Below, piece after piece: positions 35,878 to 44,867 of a DNA stretch of 64,000 nucleotides. The DNA is from Streptomyces cirratus (GTDB taxonomy: Bacteria; Actinomycetota; Actinomycetes; Streptomycetales; Streptomycetaceae): the NCBI RefSeq assembly GCF_014650775.1, contig NZ_BMVP01000009.1:175254-239253 (forward strand). Direction: 5' to 3'. The translations under genes and the position numbers were made by a program. The notes beneath the pieces were generated by a model. The model ran no database searches. It worked only from the letters and a program-made list of their open reading frames with translations, and was not told the DNA's origin. How positions within the stretch are numbered: the stretch's first letter is position 1; the number at the start of each line of letters is the position of its first letter.

Positions 35878-35974
35878 TTTGTTTGTTGTCTAGACCTCTT
35901 CGGGCCCGCGTGTCATTCGCGTGCCATAACTCTCCTGACAGGGCGTCAGGTTGCTGTCGCGCCCCCTGTGAGGA

Positions 35975-36334
35975 TCACCTCGCCCGAGCAGTCCGCCCGG
36001 ATGCCGGCGGCGCGGGCACGAACATGTGCCCGGCCCCAGCCGGGCTGGGCCGCCCCCTGTCGCCGGGCACCCGCTGGAGCCGCACGGTGGCGTCGATGTC
36101 GTCGGCGAGCCTGCGCTGGTGCTCCTTCGTGGAGTGCTGGTAGATCAGCTGGGCCCGCTCCGGGGACTGGCCCGCGCGGACCATGAGGTCCTTCAGCTTG
36201 GCGCCGGTGTCGGCGGCGAGGGTGTTCCCGGTGTGGCGCAGATCGTAGAAGCGGAACTCCTTCGGCATGGCGACCGCCTCGCGGGCTTTGCGCCACTTCC
36301 TGCCGAAGGAGGTCCCACGCAGGGGTGCGCCCAC
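35975..36334 (-). pseudogene. C-terminal fragment of a tyrosine-type integrase
   Basis: About 119 codons. GAPLRGTSFGRKWRKARE, FRFYDLRHTGNTLAA, then LKDLMVRAGQSPERAQLIYQHSTKEH align with the C-terminal catalytic half of actinomycete integrases: RHTGNT box, GHSS-like box here GQSP, and the Tyr in LIYQH. A TGA lies in frame upstream, so the N-terminal arm- and core-binding domains are missing. It faces the tRNA, about 130 bp away, the usual position of int in tRNA-integrating elements. The His-to-Gln change also argues for decay. Confidence 0.75.
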
Positions 36335-36720
36335 CGAAGAGGCGGGGCGCCGCGGTGGTAGTCACCCGCACCGCCCACATCCGTACGACGCACGATCAGC
36401 ACACCCTCGTCGTCAACGACCGACGGCAGCCGGAACCGCTCACCTCGTTCCAGACGGAGCAAGTTATCGGCCAAGACACTCCACCCCGTCGGGGAAGCGC
36501 GGCTCGGCCGTTGCCGCCCTGGGGCGGCGGTGCGGACCGGAGCCAGGCGGCACCGGTCCGCCAGGCAGCGACCGAGGGCGGATCGCAGCCGGGGAGAAGT
36601 CCGCACCCCGACGCAAGCGCTCGCCGAATCGGACGGCAGCTCGATGGCCGCCGCCATCACTGGCGGCGACCATCTCCCTCCCGGAGCAAGCAGGTGTGCC
36701 CCGGAAGCACACCTGGTCGT

Positions 36721-37155
36721 TCAGTGACTGAGCAAGGTGAGAGTCCCGGCGCTGATGGCGCCCCGCAGGACGTGGGCGATCTCCTCCGGCTTGAGGTCGA
36801 TGCCGTCGAGGCCTTCGACGGTCAGCGGGATCTCCTCCAGCGCGTACTCGCCCCGGTCTTCGGCGCTGAACTCGGGCCCGGTGCGGTCCTCGAAGGACCA
36901 GGTGGCGATGCGGGCGAGGTAGAAGAGCTGGCGCTCGTCGTCGGTCTCCATCGTGTGGAGGAGTCGGACGATCTCGGCCTTCCCGGCGATCTCCTCGTGG
37001 ATCTCCCGGTGGAGGGCGGCCTCCCGGGACTCGTCGCCGGGCTCGACTCCGCCACCGGGAAGCACCCAGTACGGGGGGATGTCGGGCTTGGTGCGGCGGA
37101 TGACCAGCATCGTGTCGTCGGCGGTGACGAGGACGGCGCGGACTCGTTCCTTCAT
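36721..37155 (-). CDS. Nudix hydrolase
   Basis: 144 residues with the Nudix box GGGVEPGDESREAALHREIHEEIAG (G-x5-E-x7-REIxEE form). The opening MKERVRAVLVTADDTMLVIRR and ALEEIPLTVEGLDGIDLKP are typical of small Nudix proteins hydrolysing nucleoside diphosphate derivatives. The substrate is unknown. It is the only gene in the tRNA-adjacent scar that looks fully intact, probably cargo of the former element. Confidence 0.85.
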   Translation of the reverse strand: MKERVRAVLVTADDTMLVIRRTKPDIPPYWVLPGGGVEPGDESREAALHREIHEEIAGKAEIVRLLHTMETDDERQLFYLARIATWSFEDRTGPEFSAEDRGEYALEEIPLTVEGLDGIDLKPEEIAHVLRGAISAGTLTLLSH

Positions 37156-37185
37156 TTCGGTCTGTCTCCTTGCTTGTTGTCGGTC

Positions 37186-37398
37186 TCAGTGCAGCAGCCG
37201 GCCGCCGTCGACGTGGACGGATTGCCCAGTGATGAACGATGCGGAGGGGCCCACGAGGAATGCCACCAGGGCCGCGACGTCCTCGGGCCGGCCACGGCGA
37301 GGGACGCACTGGCGCTTGATCTGGTCTTCCGGGCGCCCCCGATCTCGGCGCCGATGCCGGTGGCTCCGCCGGTGACGAGCGCGTTGCGGCCATGAAGT
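37186..37398 (-). pseudogene. Short-chain dehydrogenase remnant with large internal deletion
   Basis: On the minus strand an SDR N-terminus reads GRNALVTGGATGIGAE (cofactor motif TGxxxGIG). It breaks within about 10 codons and in another frame continues as the SDR C-terminus RRGRPEDVAALVAFLVGP, then SFITGQSVHVDGGRLLH and a stop. Roughly 180 internal codons, including the catalytic Tyr-Lys part, are missing. It is a clear relic. Confidence 0.75.
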
Positions 37399-37419
37399 GG
37401 GCGGGCCTGGAGAGGGGTC

Positions 37420-38047
37420 TCAAGCAGGGGCAGGGACCTGGCTGCTCCGTTCGCCAGAGTGGGAGTGAGGGGCCGGTGTGGTGGTGAAGAAGGTGTCGAT
37501 CGGCGTGAGCGGGTGCTGACTCTCGGCGAGCTTGATCAGCACGAGCAGGAGGTCGTGGCCGGTCAGCCGGGTGGGCGGGATAACGCCGAGGATGCGCATG
37601 GCGAGGAAGGCGTGGATCTCCTCCAGGCCGCAGCCGTCCTCCCCACGGAGGCGGTGCAAGGCCCTTGTGATGGCCGCACTGCGCCCGGGCCCGGTGTTCC
37701 AGGAGTAACGGACGTCGATGTGGCGGCTGCCCTCGTGCACCTCCAGGTGCACGACGCGCGGGCGGGTCAGTGGTGGCAGGGCGAGGTAGAGGCCCGGGAC
37801 GCACTCCGCCAGTGACACGCGCCTCCCTGTCTCGTCGGCCGCCGCCCGCAGGTCAGCGCAGACGCCGTCTACGAGTCGGTCGAGGCGGGGCTGCACGGCC
37901 GGGTCGCGGTCGGCGAGGGCGATGACGTCGCCCATGAGCAGCTCGCACCGTCCGGTGGCGAAGACGTCCTCGTAGGCGAGGAGCTGTGGCCACCGCCTTG
38001 TGGAAGGTGGCCGCTGCCACCGCAGCCTGCCGGGGGCCCGTACTCAC
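37420..38047 (-). pseudogene. Hypothetical gene with an apparent single-base frameshift
   Basis: A GTG at 38047 has an excellent GGGAGGGGG site and opens a frame reading VSTGPRQAAVAAATFHKAVA. Near 37985 the natural continuation QLLAYEDVFATGRCELLMGDVIALADRD is one frame away; the second frame then runs to 37420 and includes VPGLYLALPPLTRPRVVHLEV and LRGEDGCGLEEIHAFLAMRIL. The join is restored by removing one base in GGCCACAGCTC. Without the repair a 171-residue product from ATG 37935 could still be made. The family is unknown to me. Either true decay, programmed shift or a sequencing error. Confidence 0.55.
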
Positions 38048-38181
38048 GCCCCCTCCCCAGGGAGGGTGTCCGGCCAGCCCTGGAGAACGACGGTCGCAAG
38101 CGCTTCGGCGGCCGGGCGCTCGGTGCGGGCGGTGGTGACCGCACTAGCGGGCATGGCCCTTGACGCCGTAGGCGGCCGTCG

Positions 38182-38276
38182 TCACGCACCCATAGGCCTC
38201 GACAGGGTGCGCCCCGTGTGGCGGACGTCGTGGAGCGTGAGCGGCTTCAGCATGCCGAAGCCCACGATGGAAGTCC
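38182..38276 (-). pseudogene. Second tyrosine-integrase scrap
   Basis: MLKPLTLHDVRHTGRTLS followed within five codons by TGA carries the LHDxRHTG box of actinomycete integrases but nothing before or after it. With the fragment at 35975-36334 it brackets the 2.4-kb scar. Confidence 0.5.
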
Positions 38277-38284
38277 ACAGAGGA

Positions 38285-38319
38285 GAGGAACCCCAGCCGG
38301 AGCACGGCTGGGGTTCCTC
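38285..38319. terminator. Perfect 15-bp hairpin
   Basis: GAGGAACCCCAGCCG-GAGCA-CGGCTGGGGTTCCTC marks the end of the scar and lies about 100 bases past the xylanase gene stop on the other side. Confidence 0.75.
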
Positions 38320-38422
38320 GATGCGGTGAGTGTGGTCAGCGGGTGGAGTCGCCCGGGCCGGGAACCGCTCGTCTCCGCTCCGGCAGGCCGCCCCGAATGG
38401 TGATCAGCGGGGATCGGGCGGG

Positions 38423-40804
38423 TTAGCGCTGCAAGGTGAGGACACCCGGCCGGTACGGCAGTTGGTCGTAGGGGCCGCCCGCGGTGGGGGACTTGCCCTG
38501 GTAGAGGAACTGCAGGTTGCAGGGGTCGATGGTCATGGTCTGGTCGGGGTTGTTGCGGACCAGGTCACCGTGGCTGATGTCGTTGGTCCAGCCGGCACCG
38601 CTGTTCGCCTTGCCCGCGAAGGGCTTGCCTTCGCTCGTGGCCTGCGGGGTCCACGAACCGCTCAGGCCGGAGGCCGTGAACGAGCGGAAGTAGCGCACCT
38701 GGTTCGCACCCTTCGCCTCGACGATCATGAGGTACTGGTTCTGGCCCTGGACCTTGTAGACCTGAGGCGCCTCGAACAGGTTGTCCGCCGTGTCGCTCAT
38801 GACCGTCGTGTACGAGGAGCCGAAGTTGCCCGGGAAGTTCCCGATCGGCATGCTCGCCCGGTAGATCTTGCCGTTGTCACCGGCGAAGAACAGGTACATG
38901 TTCTTGTCGTCGGCGATCAGGGTCTGGTCGATCGGGCCGGTCGGGGAGTCGGTGCGGGGGATGCTGCCGGTGAACAGCGGCTGCGGCGCGGACCAGCCGT
39001 TGGGGTTGGTGGGGTCGTTCGACGTGCGGTAGATGAAGGGCCACGGACCCCACTGGTACGCCAGCACCCAGATCTTCTTGGGCGCGAAGTAGAACAGCGT
39101 GGGCGCGACCGCGGCCTGGTTCATGCCGCTCTGGCCGGCCGACGCCATGTCCGACCAGTTCGTGAAGGGACCGAACATCATCGAGCCGTACGACGATCCC
39201 GAGAAGTCCGTCCCGTAGACCAGGTGCTTGCCGTTGTACGTCACGGTGGTGAAGTCCTTCAGCGAGGCCCATCCGTTCGCCGGCTGCGCCAGCGCACCCG
39301 TCGACGTCCACCGGTAGGTCGACGGAAGAGCACACGGGCCGCCCGGCGGCGCGGGCGTCGTCGGGGCCGAGGTCCCGGACAGGCCGGTCCACTTCTGGTT
39401 GCCGCCGCCGGACCAGCAGGCGTACAGCTGGATCTTGGTGCGGTTGGCGGTGGCCGCGCCGACGGCGTCGAGGCACAACCCGGACTGGACGCCGGCGATC
39501 GTGCCGTCGGTGTTGATGTTCCACTGCTGGCCGGCGCCGCCGTTGCAGTCCCCGATGACCACCGCGGTGCCGTTGGTGGTGCCGTTGGCCATGGCGCTCA
39601 GGCACTTGGTGCCGTAGATCATCAGCTGCTTGTCGGAGGTGTAGGTCCACCGCTGGTTGGTCTGCCCGTTGCAGTCCCACAACTGCGCCTGCGTGCCGTT
39701 GACGGTGGTGGAGCCGTTGATGTCGATACAACGGCCGGAGGCGACGCCCTTGATTGCCCCGGTACCGGCCCCGCCGGTGGTACCGGGGGCTGCCTTGAGG
39801 GCGTTCACGACGGCGGTGTAGGCGGCCTTGGGGTTGCCGTTATTGTCGAACAGCAGGGGGCTTTCGCCGCTGCGCCAGGAGTCGCTGTCGCGGATGCCCC
39901 ATACCGTGATGCCGGAGCACCGGGCCACGGACAGGCAGGCCTTGACCGTGTTGGCGTAGTGGGTGGGCGACGCCTGGGCGATGTCCAGCTCGGTGATCTG
40001 GACGTCAACACCCAGGGCGGCGAAGTTGGACAAGGTGGTCTGGAAGCCGGACGGAGGGCCGCCGGCGCCGAAGTGGCTCTGGAAGCCGACGCAGTCGATC
40101 GGCACGCCGCGGGACTTGAAGTCCTTCACCATGCCGTAGACGCCCTGGGTCTTGGCGTCCGACCAGTTCTCGATGTTGTAGTCGTTGTAGCAGAGCTTGG
40201 CCGAGGAATCGGCCGCCCGGGCGGTGCGGAACGCTTCCTCGATGAAGCCGTTGCCCAGCACGTTCTGGAACACCGAGCTGCGGTGCTGGGTGGAACCGTC
40301 GGCGAACGCCTCGTTGACCACGTCCCAGGCGTAGATCTTGCCCTTGTAGTGGGTCATCTCGGTGGTGATGTGGTTGTTCATCACGCTGCGCAGCGTGTTC
40401 GCGTCGCCGATGGAGCTGACCCAGGCCGGGAGCTGCGAGTGCCAGACCGTGGTGTGGCCGCGCATGCGCTGGCCGTGTGCCGAGGCGTGGTTGACGATCC
40501 GGTCGGCGGGGCCGAAGTTGAAATTGCCGCGGGACGGTTCGATGGCGTCCCACTTCATCTCGTTCTCCGGGGTGATCATGTTGAACTCCCGGTCCGCGAT
40601 CGCGGCGTACGCCGAGTCGCCGAGCCTGCCGGCGGCCACAGCGGTGCCGAAGTACCTGCCCGAGGGGGCCGCCTGCGTACCCAGGGGTGTTGCGGCTCCG
40701 GCGGAGCTGGGGAGGAGCGTCACGACACCGGCCACCAGCGCCGCGGCCGACAGTCCTATCGTCAGTGTGCGGCGACGCCGGCCGAGCCGGTGCAGGCCCT
40801 TCAT
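38423..40804 (-). CDS. Secreted bifunctional GH10 xylanase - CBM13 - GH62 arabinofuranosidase
   Basis: 793 residues from ATG 40804 (GAGGAG upstream). A signal peptide spans about 1-38 (twin basic start, AALVAGVVTLLPSSAGA). GH10 domain about 45-340: acid/base Glu165 in WDVVNEAF, nucleophile Glu272 in ITELDI. A ricin-type CBM13 trefoil spans about 350-475 with three repeats (SGRCIDINGS, TKCLSAMANG, SGLCLDAVGA) and QxW motifs. GH62 domain about 490-793: YRWTSTGALAQPANGWASLKDFT with the catalytic-type Asp, and LFEAPQVYKV with the Glu. Together it would cut the xylan backbone and remove arabinose side groups. The two activities are usually on separate Streptomyces proteins. Next gene upstream is a sigma factor with an arabinose-binding domain. 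Confidence 0.93.
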   Translation of the reverse strand: MKGLHRLGRRRRTLTIGLSAAALVAGVVTLLPSSAGAATPLGTQAAPSGRYFGTAVAAGRLGDSAYAAIADREFNMITPENEMKWDAIEPSRGNFNFGPADRIVNHASAHGQRMRGHTTVWHSQLPAWVSSIGDANTLRSVMNNHITTEMTHYKGKIYAWDVVNEAFADGSTQHRSSVFQNVLGNGFIEEAFRTARAADSSAKLCYNDYNIENWSDAKTQGVYGMVKDFKSRGVPIDCVGFQSHFGAGGPPSGFQTTLSNFAALGVDVQITELDIAQASPTHYANTVKACLSVARCSGITVWGIRDSDSWRSGESPLLFDNNGNPKAAYTAVVNALKAAPGTTGGAGTGAIKGVASGRCIDINGSTTVNGTQAQLWDCNGQTNQRWTYTSDKQLMIYGTKCLSAMANGTTNGTAVVIGDCNGGAGQQWNINTDGTIAGVQSGLCLDAVGAATANRTKIQLYACWSGGGNQKWTGLSGTSAPTTPAPPGGPCALPSTYRWTSTGALAQPANGWASLKDFTTVTYNGKHLVYGTDFSGSSYGSMMFGPFTNWSDMASAGQSGMNQAAVAPTLFYFAPKKIWVLAYQWGPWPFIYRTSNDPTNPNGWSAPQPLFTGSIPRTDSPTGPIDQTLIADDKNMYLFFAGDNGKIYRASMPIGNFPGNFGSSYTTVMSDTADNLFEAPQVYKVQGQNQYLMIVEAKGANQVRYFRSFTASGLSGSWTPQATSEGKPFAGKANSGAGWTNDISHGDLVRNNPDQTMTIDPCNLQFLYQGKSPTAGGPYDQLPYRPGVLTLQR

Positions 40805-41265
40805 GATTCTCCTCGGGAGCCGCGGGTCACCCAGGATGCCGTGATCGTGCGCGCACCGGCCGGTACGGCCTGATCCGCCGCGGGGTGGGTGCGGTGCAGG
40901 AGCTGGGGCCGTTCCTGCCCACCGGTCGCCGGGGGTTCGTGGCTGTGTCGCGTCATTGGAGGGGCTTTCTTCCGGGGATACGTCCATGGGGAAAGTCGGG
41001 GAACCCGCCACGCCGGCACGTCATGGTGAGCGGCGGGAAGGGCACCCCATGAAGTGGAGGCCTCCGAACTCGCGCTCTCGTAACGGAAAATTCGCGCCGC
41101 CCGGACGATTGCCCAGTGATGCATCTCGCAGGCAAAAAGCGTTACGCCAAGCCCCGGGGTCCGCCCCTGGGGAAGGTGCACGCGCCCTGATCGTCAGTGA
41201 AACGAGCCGGCAGGATCACCGGCTGTCACTGCGCGACTCGGTCCGAATCGCGCAGGGAGCGTTTC
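40805..41265. other. 461-bp gap between the xylanase gene and the sigma-AbfB gene
   Basis: Presumably holds the xylanase promoter. I see no convincing LacI-type palindrome. CTCGTAACGGAAAATTCGCG (about 41079-41098) is the most AT-rich stretch. Nothing else is supportable. Confidence 0.4.
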
Positions 41266-42816
41266 TCAAGCCCATGCCTTGCGCATGACGAAGGAAGCCT
41301 GGCCGGCGAAGGACCGAGTGCCGTCGGAGCCATCGAGCCAGATGCCACCGTCGCGGTGGCGGAGGACCGATCCGGGATAGTTGTGCGCGTGCAGGGTCAC
41401 CGACCCGGCGACCGCCCCGGGGTGTGCGCAGAAGGTGGCGTCTTCACGGAAGAGCTCACTGCCGTCGTCGGTGCTCAGCCGCAGCCGCAGGTCACGATGG
41501 CGCAGATAGCGGCCGTCGGCCGAGCTGAAGGTGACGCACCGTGGGTCGGCCAGCCCCCGGACCACCGTGAACGTGACCCGCTGCCGTGTCTGCGCGCTGC
41601 TGGACGCGGAGACTCGGCCGAGCGTCGCGAAGTCGTCGGCATACGCCAGGTACAGGCCGGGTTCGTCCACGGACTCCAGCGACTGTGGGCCCAGCGGAAC
41701 AGTGCCTGCGACGGCGGACGGACTCACCGGGGACGGTCCGGTCGACGTGGTGGTGCGCGACGGGATCGGCGTGGCAGTGCCGACCGTGGGAGCGGCGATG
41801 GCGCCGGGCTCCCGGTGCGCCGGTTCGGGCCAGGTCGCGTAGGTGGCGGTCCCGGTGATGAGCACCGCGGCGGTGGCGAGGCTCACCATCGGATGGGCGG
41901 TCACCGCGTGGAACTTGCCGATCAGCGCGCTGTGCAGACTTCCTCCCCCCGTCGCCGTGCCGACGGCGGCGTGTGCCGTGGCCAGCCCGGCGGCGCTCGC
42001 GGCCGTACCCGGGAGCAGGCCCTTGGCGGCCAGCGCGGCGATGAGTGCGGCCGGGACGGCCAGCGTCGTGAGGCCGAGGGGCAGCAGTTCGGCCGGCACC
42101 CGTTCTGCCGTCGTCGCCATGCAGAGGGGGCAGACGCGGGTGTGCCGCGCGATCCGCTTGCGCCACACCGATGAACGGAGACCGTCCCAGCCGACGACGG
42201 TCTCGTCCAACTGCGGACAGCGCGGGTCGGCCTCCAGCGCGGCGACGATCGTCCGGCTCAGTTCCAGCTGCTCGCGCATGCGTTGCAGGCGTACTCCGAC
42301 GTGGGCGACGGTGAGCCCCATCGCGGCGGCGATGTCGTCACGGCTCAGCAGGCCGGCGCATTCCTGCCACCACAGCGACAGCAGCACCCGATGGTCCGGG
42401 TCGAGCCACCGGCCGGCTTCGACGACCTGACGGCGCTCGTCCGACACATGCAGACGCAGGATCGTCACGTCCTCGGGTTCGGCGCCGGCGTCCGGTATCT
42501 GGAGTGCCTCGTCGATGACCGTGGTCCGGCCGGCGAAGGCGCGTTGCCGGTGCCAGTGAGCATTGATCTGGCGGAGCGTGATCGACACCAGCCAGGAGCG
42601 GAAGCTCTCCGGGGCACGCAGGGCAGGCAGGTCGCGCACCACGCGCAGCAGGGTTTCCTGGACGACGTCGTCGACGTCGGCATGCCCGCTCAGCGATCGC
42701 CGGACGATGTTGTAGACCAGCGGCAGGTACGCGGCGATCAGCTCCTCGCGTGCCCGGTCGTCACCGGCCTGCGCCGCGACGACCAGCCCCGCGTGGTCCG
42801 CATCCATGAGCCCCAT
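41266..42816 (-). CDS. ECF-type sigma factor fused to ZAS-like motif, membrane segments and AbfB domain
   Basis: 516 residues from ATG 42816 behind GGAGG. Sigma region 2 at about 25-95 (LIAAYLPLVYNIVRRSL, VDDVVQETLLRVVRDLP, SFRSWLVSITLRQINAHW); region 4 at about 130-190. Then RIARHTRVCPLCMATTAERV has H-x3-C-x2-C (His225, Cys229, Cys232), the zinc-binding anti-sigma motif. Hydrophobic segments lie at about 246-268 and 310-328, with a weaker one between. After a Pro/Ser/Thr linker, residues about 378-516 form an AbfB (CBM42) domain: GLYLAY, GLADPRCVTFSSADGRYLRH, RLRLSTDDGSELFREDATFC and NYPGSVLRHRDGGIWLD. It plausibly senses arabinose-containing polymer and controls the adjacent xylanase/arabinofuranosidase gene. 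Confidence 0.88.
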   Translation of the reverse strand: MGLMDADHAGLVVAAQAGDDRAREELIAAYLPLVYNIVRRSLSGHADVDDVVQETLLRVVRDLPALRAPESFRSWLVSITLRQINAHWHRQRAFAGRTTVIDEALQIPDAGAEPEDVTILRLHVSDERRQVVEAGRWLDPDHRVLLSLWWQECAGLLSRDDIAAAMGLTVAHVGVRLQRMREQLELSRTIVAALEADPRCPQLDETVVGWDGLRSSVWRKRIARHTRVCPLCMATTAERVPAELLPLGLTTLAVPAALIAALAAKGLLPGTAASAAGLATAHAAVGTATGGGSLHSALIGKFHAVTAHPMVSLATAAVLITGTATYATWPEPAHREPGAIAAPTVGTATPIPSRTTTSTGPSPVSPSAVAGTVPLGPQSLESVDEPGLYLAYADDFATLGRVSASSSAQTRQRVTFTVVRGLADPRCVTFSSADGRYLRHRDLRLRLSTDDGSELFREDATFCAHPGAVAGSVTLHAHNYPGSVLRHRDGGIWLDGSDGTRSFAGQASFVMRKAWA

Positions 42817-43103
42817 TCCTGCCTCCCTCAGAAGAGCGATCCGCCGAGTGCGGTGCAGCCCCTTGGCGTCGGCAAGGGTATGTGGCCAAAGCCCGTGCCT
42901 TGGGTCACCGGTCCGGCCCGCGTCCACTTGGCGTGCCGGTACCGCGCGTTGTGGGCTTGTCGGTGGTGTTCCGGCCGCGGCACGAGCGTCAGGCGGCCAC
43001 TGATCAACGCCTACCGCGCCACCACGAGGTGACCTGAGGACGTTCCCGGCTCGAGGCAACCTTTTGCGGGGCCTGTGACCACAAGGAGTCGGATCCGGCC
43101 CTC

Positions 43104-43300
43104 GCTTCGTGCTGCGCGTCGAGCTGGGCGCGACGATCTCGTTCATCCGGGCAGACCGCTTCAAGCTCGCCAACAGCAACCCGGACCCGGTCGAAAACTC
43201 CTCGGACGTGGACTCGGCCGACCGGAGACACGTCTGGGACGCACCGCCGTGGCTCGCGGAGCCCGGCGACGACTTCTTCCGCTACCGGTCGAGGATCTGC
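43104..43300 (+). pseudogene. Possible gene fragment in the 501-bp gap
   Basis: From about 43104 a frame with over 90% G/C at third positions reads FVLRVELGATISFIRADRFK, later HVWDAPPWLAEPGDDFFRYR, then runs into the antisense of the MFS gene. Codon use is that of a real Streptomyces gene, but there is no start, no ribosome site and no recognisable family. The rest of 42817-43317 shows nothing. Confidence 0.3.
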
Positions 43301-43317
43301 GGAGGAGTCCTTCCTCC

Positions 43318-44862
43318 CTACCGCTGTGCCGCTTCCGGCTGCGGGGCCTGTCGTTCGTCGGGCAGCGACGGGGTGACGTCCGGTCGTGGGCGAAGGAGCA
43401 GCGCGACCAGGAGCGCTGCGGCGGCCAGTGCGGCGCTGCCGCAGCGCAGCGCCAGGTGCAGGGCGTCGATGAAGGCGGCGTTGACGGCGTCGCGGACGGG
43501 GGCGGGGAGGGCGGCGGTGTTGTCCGGGGCCGTGCCGGGGAGGGGGCGGCCGAGTTCGGACGGTGCGCCGAGCCGGTGGAGCGAGTCGGCCAAGGTGGTG
43601 GTGAGCCGGCTGCCGAGGACGGCTCCGAGGACGGCGACGCCGATGACACCGCCGATCTCCCGCAGGGTGTTGAGGGTCGCGGAGGCCATGCCGGCCCGCG
43701 CCGGGTCGACGCGCTGCATGACCGCGATGGACACGGGGGTGAACGTCATCCCCATGCCGAGGCCCATGGTGAGCAGTACCCAGACGTACTGCGCGTAGTG
43801 GGCACGTGCGCCGTAGAGCGAGAGGGCGCCGAGCCCAGCGGCGCACAGGGCCAGGCCGGCGACCAGCGGGAGGCGGGGGCCGTGCCGTGAGGTGAGCGCG
43901 CTCGACAGCGGCGCGGCAACGACGATCATCGCGGTCATCGGCAGGCCCGCCACGCCCGCGTCCGACGGGGACCAGCCCATCACGTCCTGCATGAGCAGGG
44001 GCAGGAAGAACGCGGCTCCGAACATGCCGAAGCTGGTCATGAAGCCGCTCACCGCGGCGCCGGTGAGCACCCGGTCCCGGAAGAAGCGCAGGTCGAGCAT
44101 GGGGTCGGCGCTGCGGGCCTCGACCACGACGAAGGCGGGCAGGGCCGTTGCCGCCACGGCGGCGAAGAGGAGCACCCGGGTGTCGGTCCAGCCCCGGGCA
44201 GGCCCCTCGATGAGGGCGTACACCAGTGCCCCGAATCCCAGCGCGGAGAGCGCCTGGCCCGGCAGGTCCAGCCGCCTCGTGCGGGCCGCGAACTCGGGGA
44301 GGAACCGGGCCGCGAGCAGCAGACCCGCCACCCCGATGGGGACGTTGATCCAGAAGACGGCGGCCCAGCCGAAGGCGTCCACGATCGGCCCGCCGAGGAC
44401 CGGGCCGACGGCCAGGCCCAGTGCGGAGACGCCGGACCAGAGGCCGACGGCCCTGGCCCGCTCCTTCTCGTCCGTGAAGACGTGGCGCAGGATGGACAGG
44501 CTGCCCGGTGTGAGCAGTGCCGCTCCGAGGCCTTGGAACATCCGGGCGGCGATCAGCGTGCCGGTCGATCCGGACAGCGCCGCGGCCGCCGAGCCCGCCG
44601 TGAAGACGGCCAGGCCGGTCAGGAAGACGCGTCTGCGGCCGTACCGGTCGCCCAGGGTGCCGCCGGTGAGCAGGAGGGCCGCGTAGACCAGGCTGTAGCC
44701 CTCCACCACCCATTGCAGACCGCTGACGCCGGAGTGCAGCTGCTGCCCGATGCGGGGCAGCGCGTTGTTGACGATGACGTTGTCGAGCATCGCCATGAAC
44801 ATCGTGGCGCACAGGGTGGCGAGCACGAGCCCTTTGCGTCGGGTGTGCGGCTTCATCATCAC
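43318..44862 (-). CDS. MFS drug exporter, DHA2 (14-helix) type
   Basis: 514 residues, proton antiporter of the plasma membrane. MFAMLD-type start (CATMFMAMLDNVIVNNALPRI), motif A GGTLGDRYGRRRVFL, motif C GLAVGPVLGGPIVDAFGWAAVFWINVPIGV, and about 14 membrane helices. Divergent from a TetR gene with two CTAAC-N3-GTTAG operators in the shared promoter, so drug-induced derepression is expected. Substrates cannot be predicted. Confidence 0.93.
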   Translation of the reverse strand: MMMKPHTRRKGLVLATLCATMFMAMLDNVIVNNALPRIGQQLHSGVSGLQWVVEGYSLVYAALLLTGGTLGDRYGRRRVFLTGLAVFTAGSAAAALSGSTGTLIAARMFQGLGAALLTPGSLSILRHVFTDEKERARAVGLWSGVSALGLAVGPVLGGPIVDAFGWAAVFWINVPIGVAGLLLAARFLPEFAARTRRLDLPGQALSALGFGALVYALIEGPARGWTDTRVLLFAAVAATALPAFVVVEARSADPMLDLRFFRDRVLTGAAVSGFMTSFGMFGAAFFLPLLMQDVMGWSPSDAGVAGLPMTAMIVVAAPLSSALTSRHGPRLPLVAGLALCAAGLGALSLYGARAHYAQYVWVLLTMGLGMGMTFTPVSIAVMQRVDPARAGMASATLNTLREIGGVIGVAVLGAVLGSRLTTTLADSLHRLGAPSELGRPLPGTAPDNTAALPAPVRDAVNAAFIDALHLALRCGSAALAAAALLVALLLRPRPDVTPSLPDERQAPQPEAAQR

Positions 44863-44867
44863 AATCC

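Noticed and set aside
36335..36660. Minus-strand frame upstream of the integrase fragment (contains VVDDEGVLIVRRT)
   Set aside because: Out of frame with the integrase, no start signal and no family; could be debris but not supportable.
40805..41265. LacI-type operator in the xylanase promoter
   Set aside because: No convincing palindrome found by eye.
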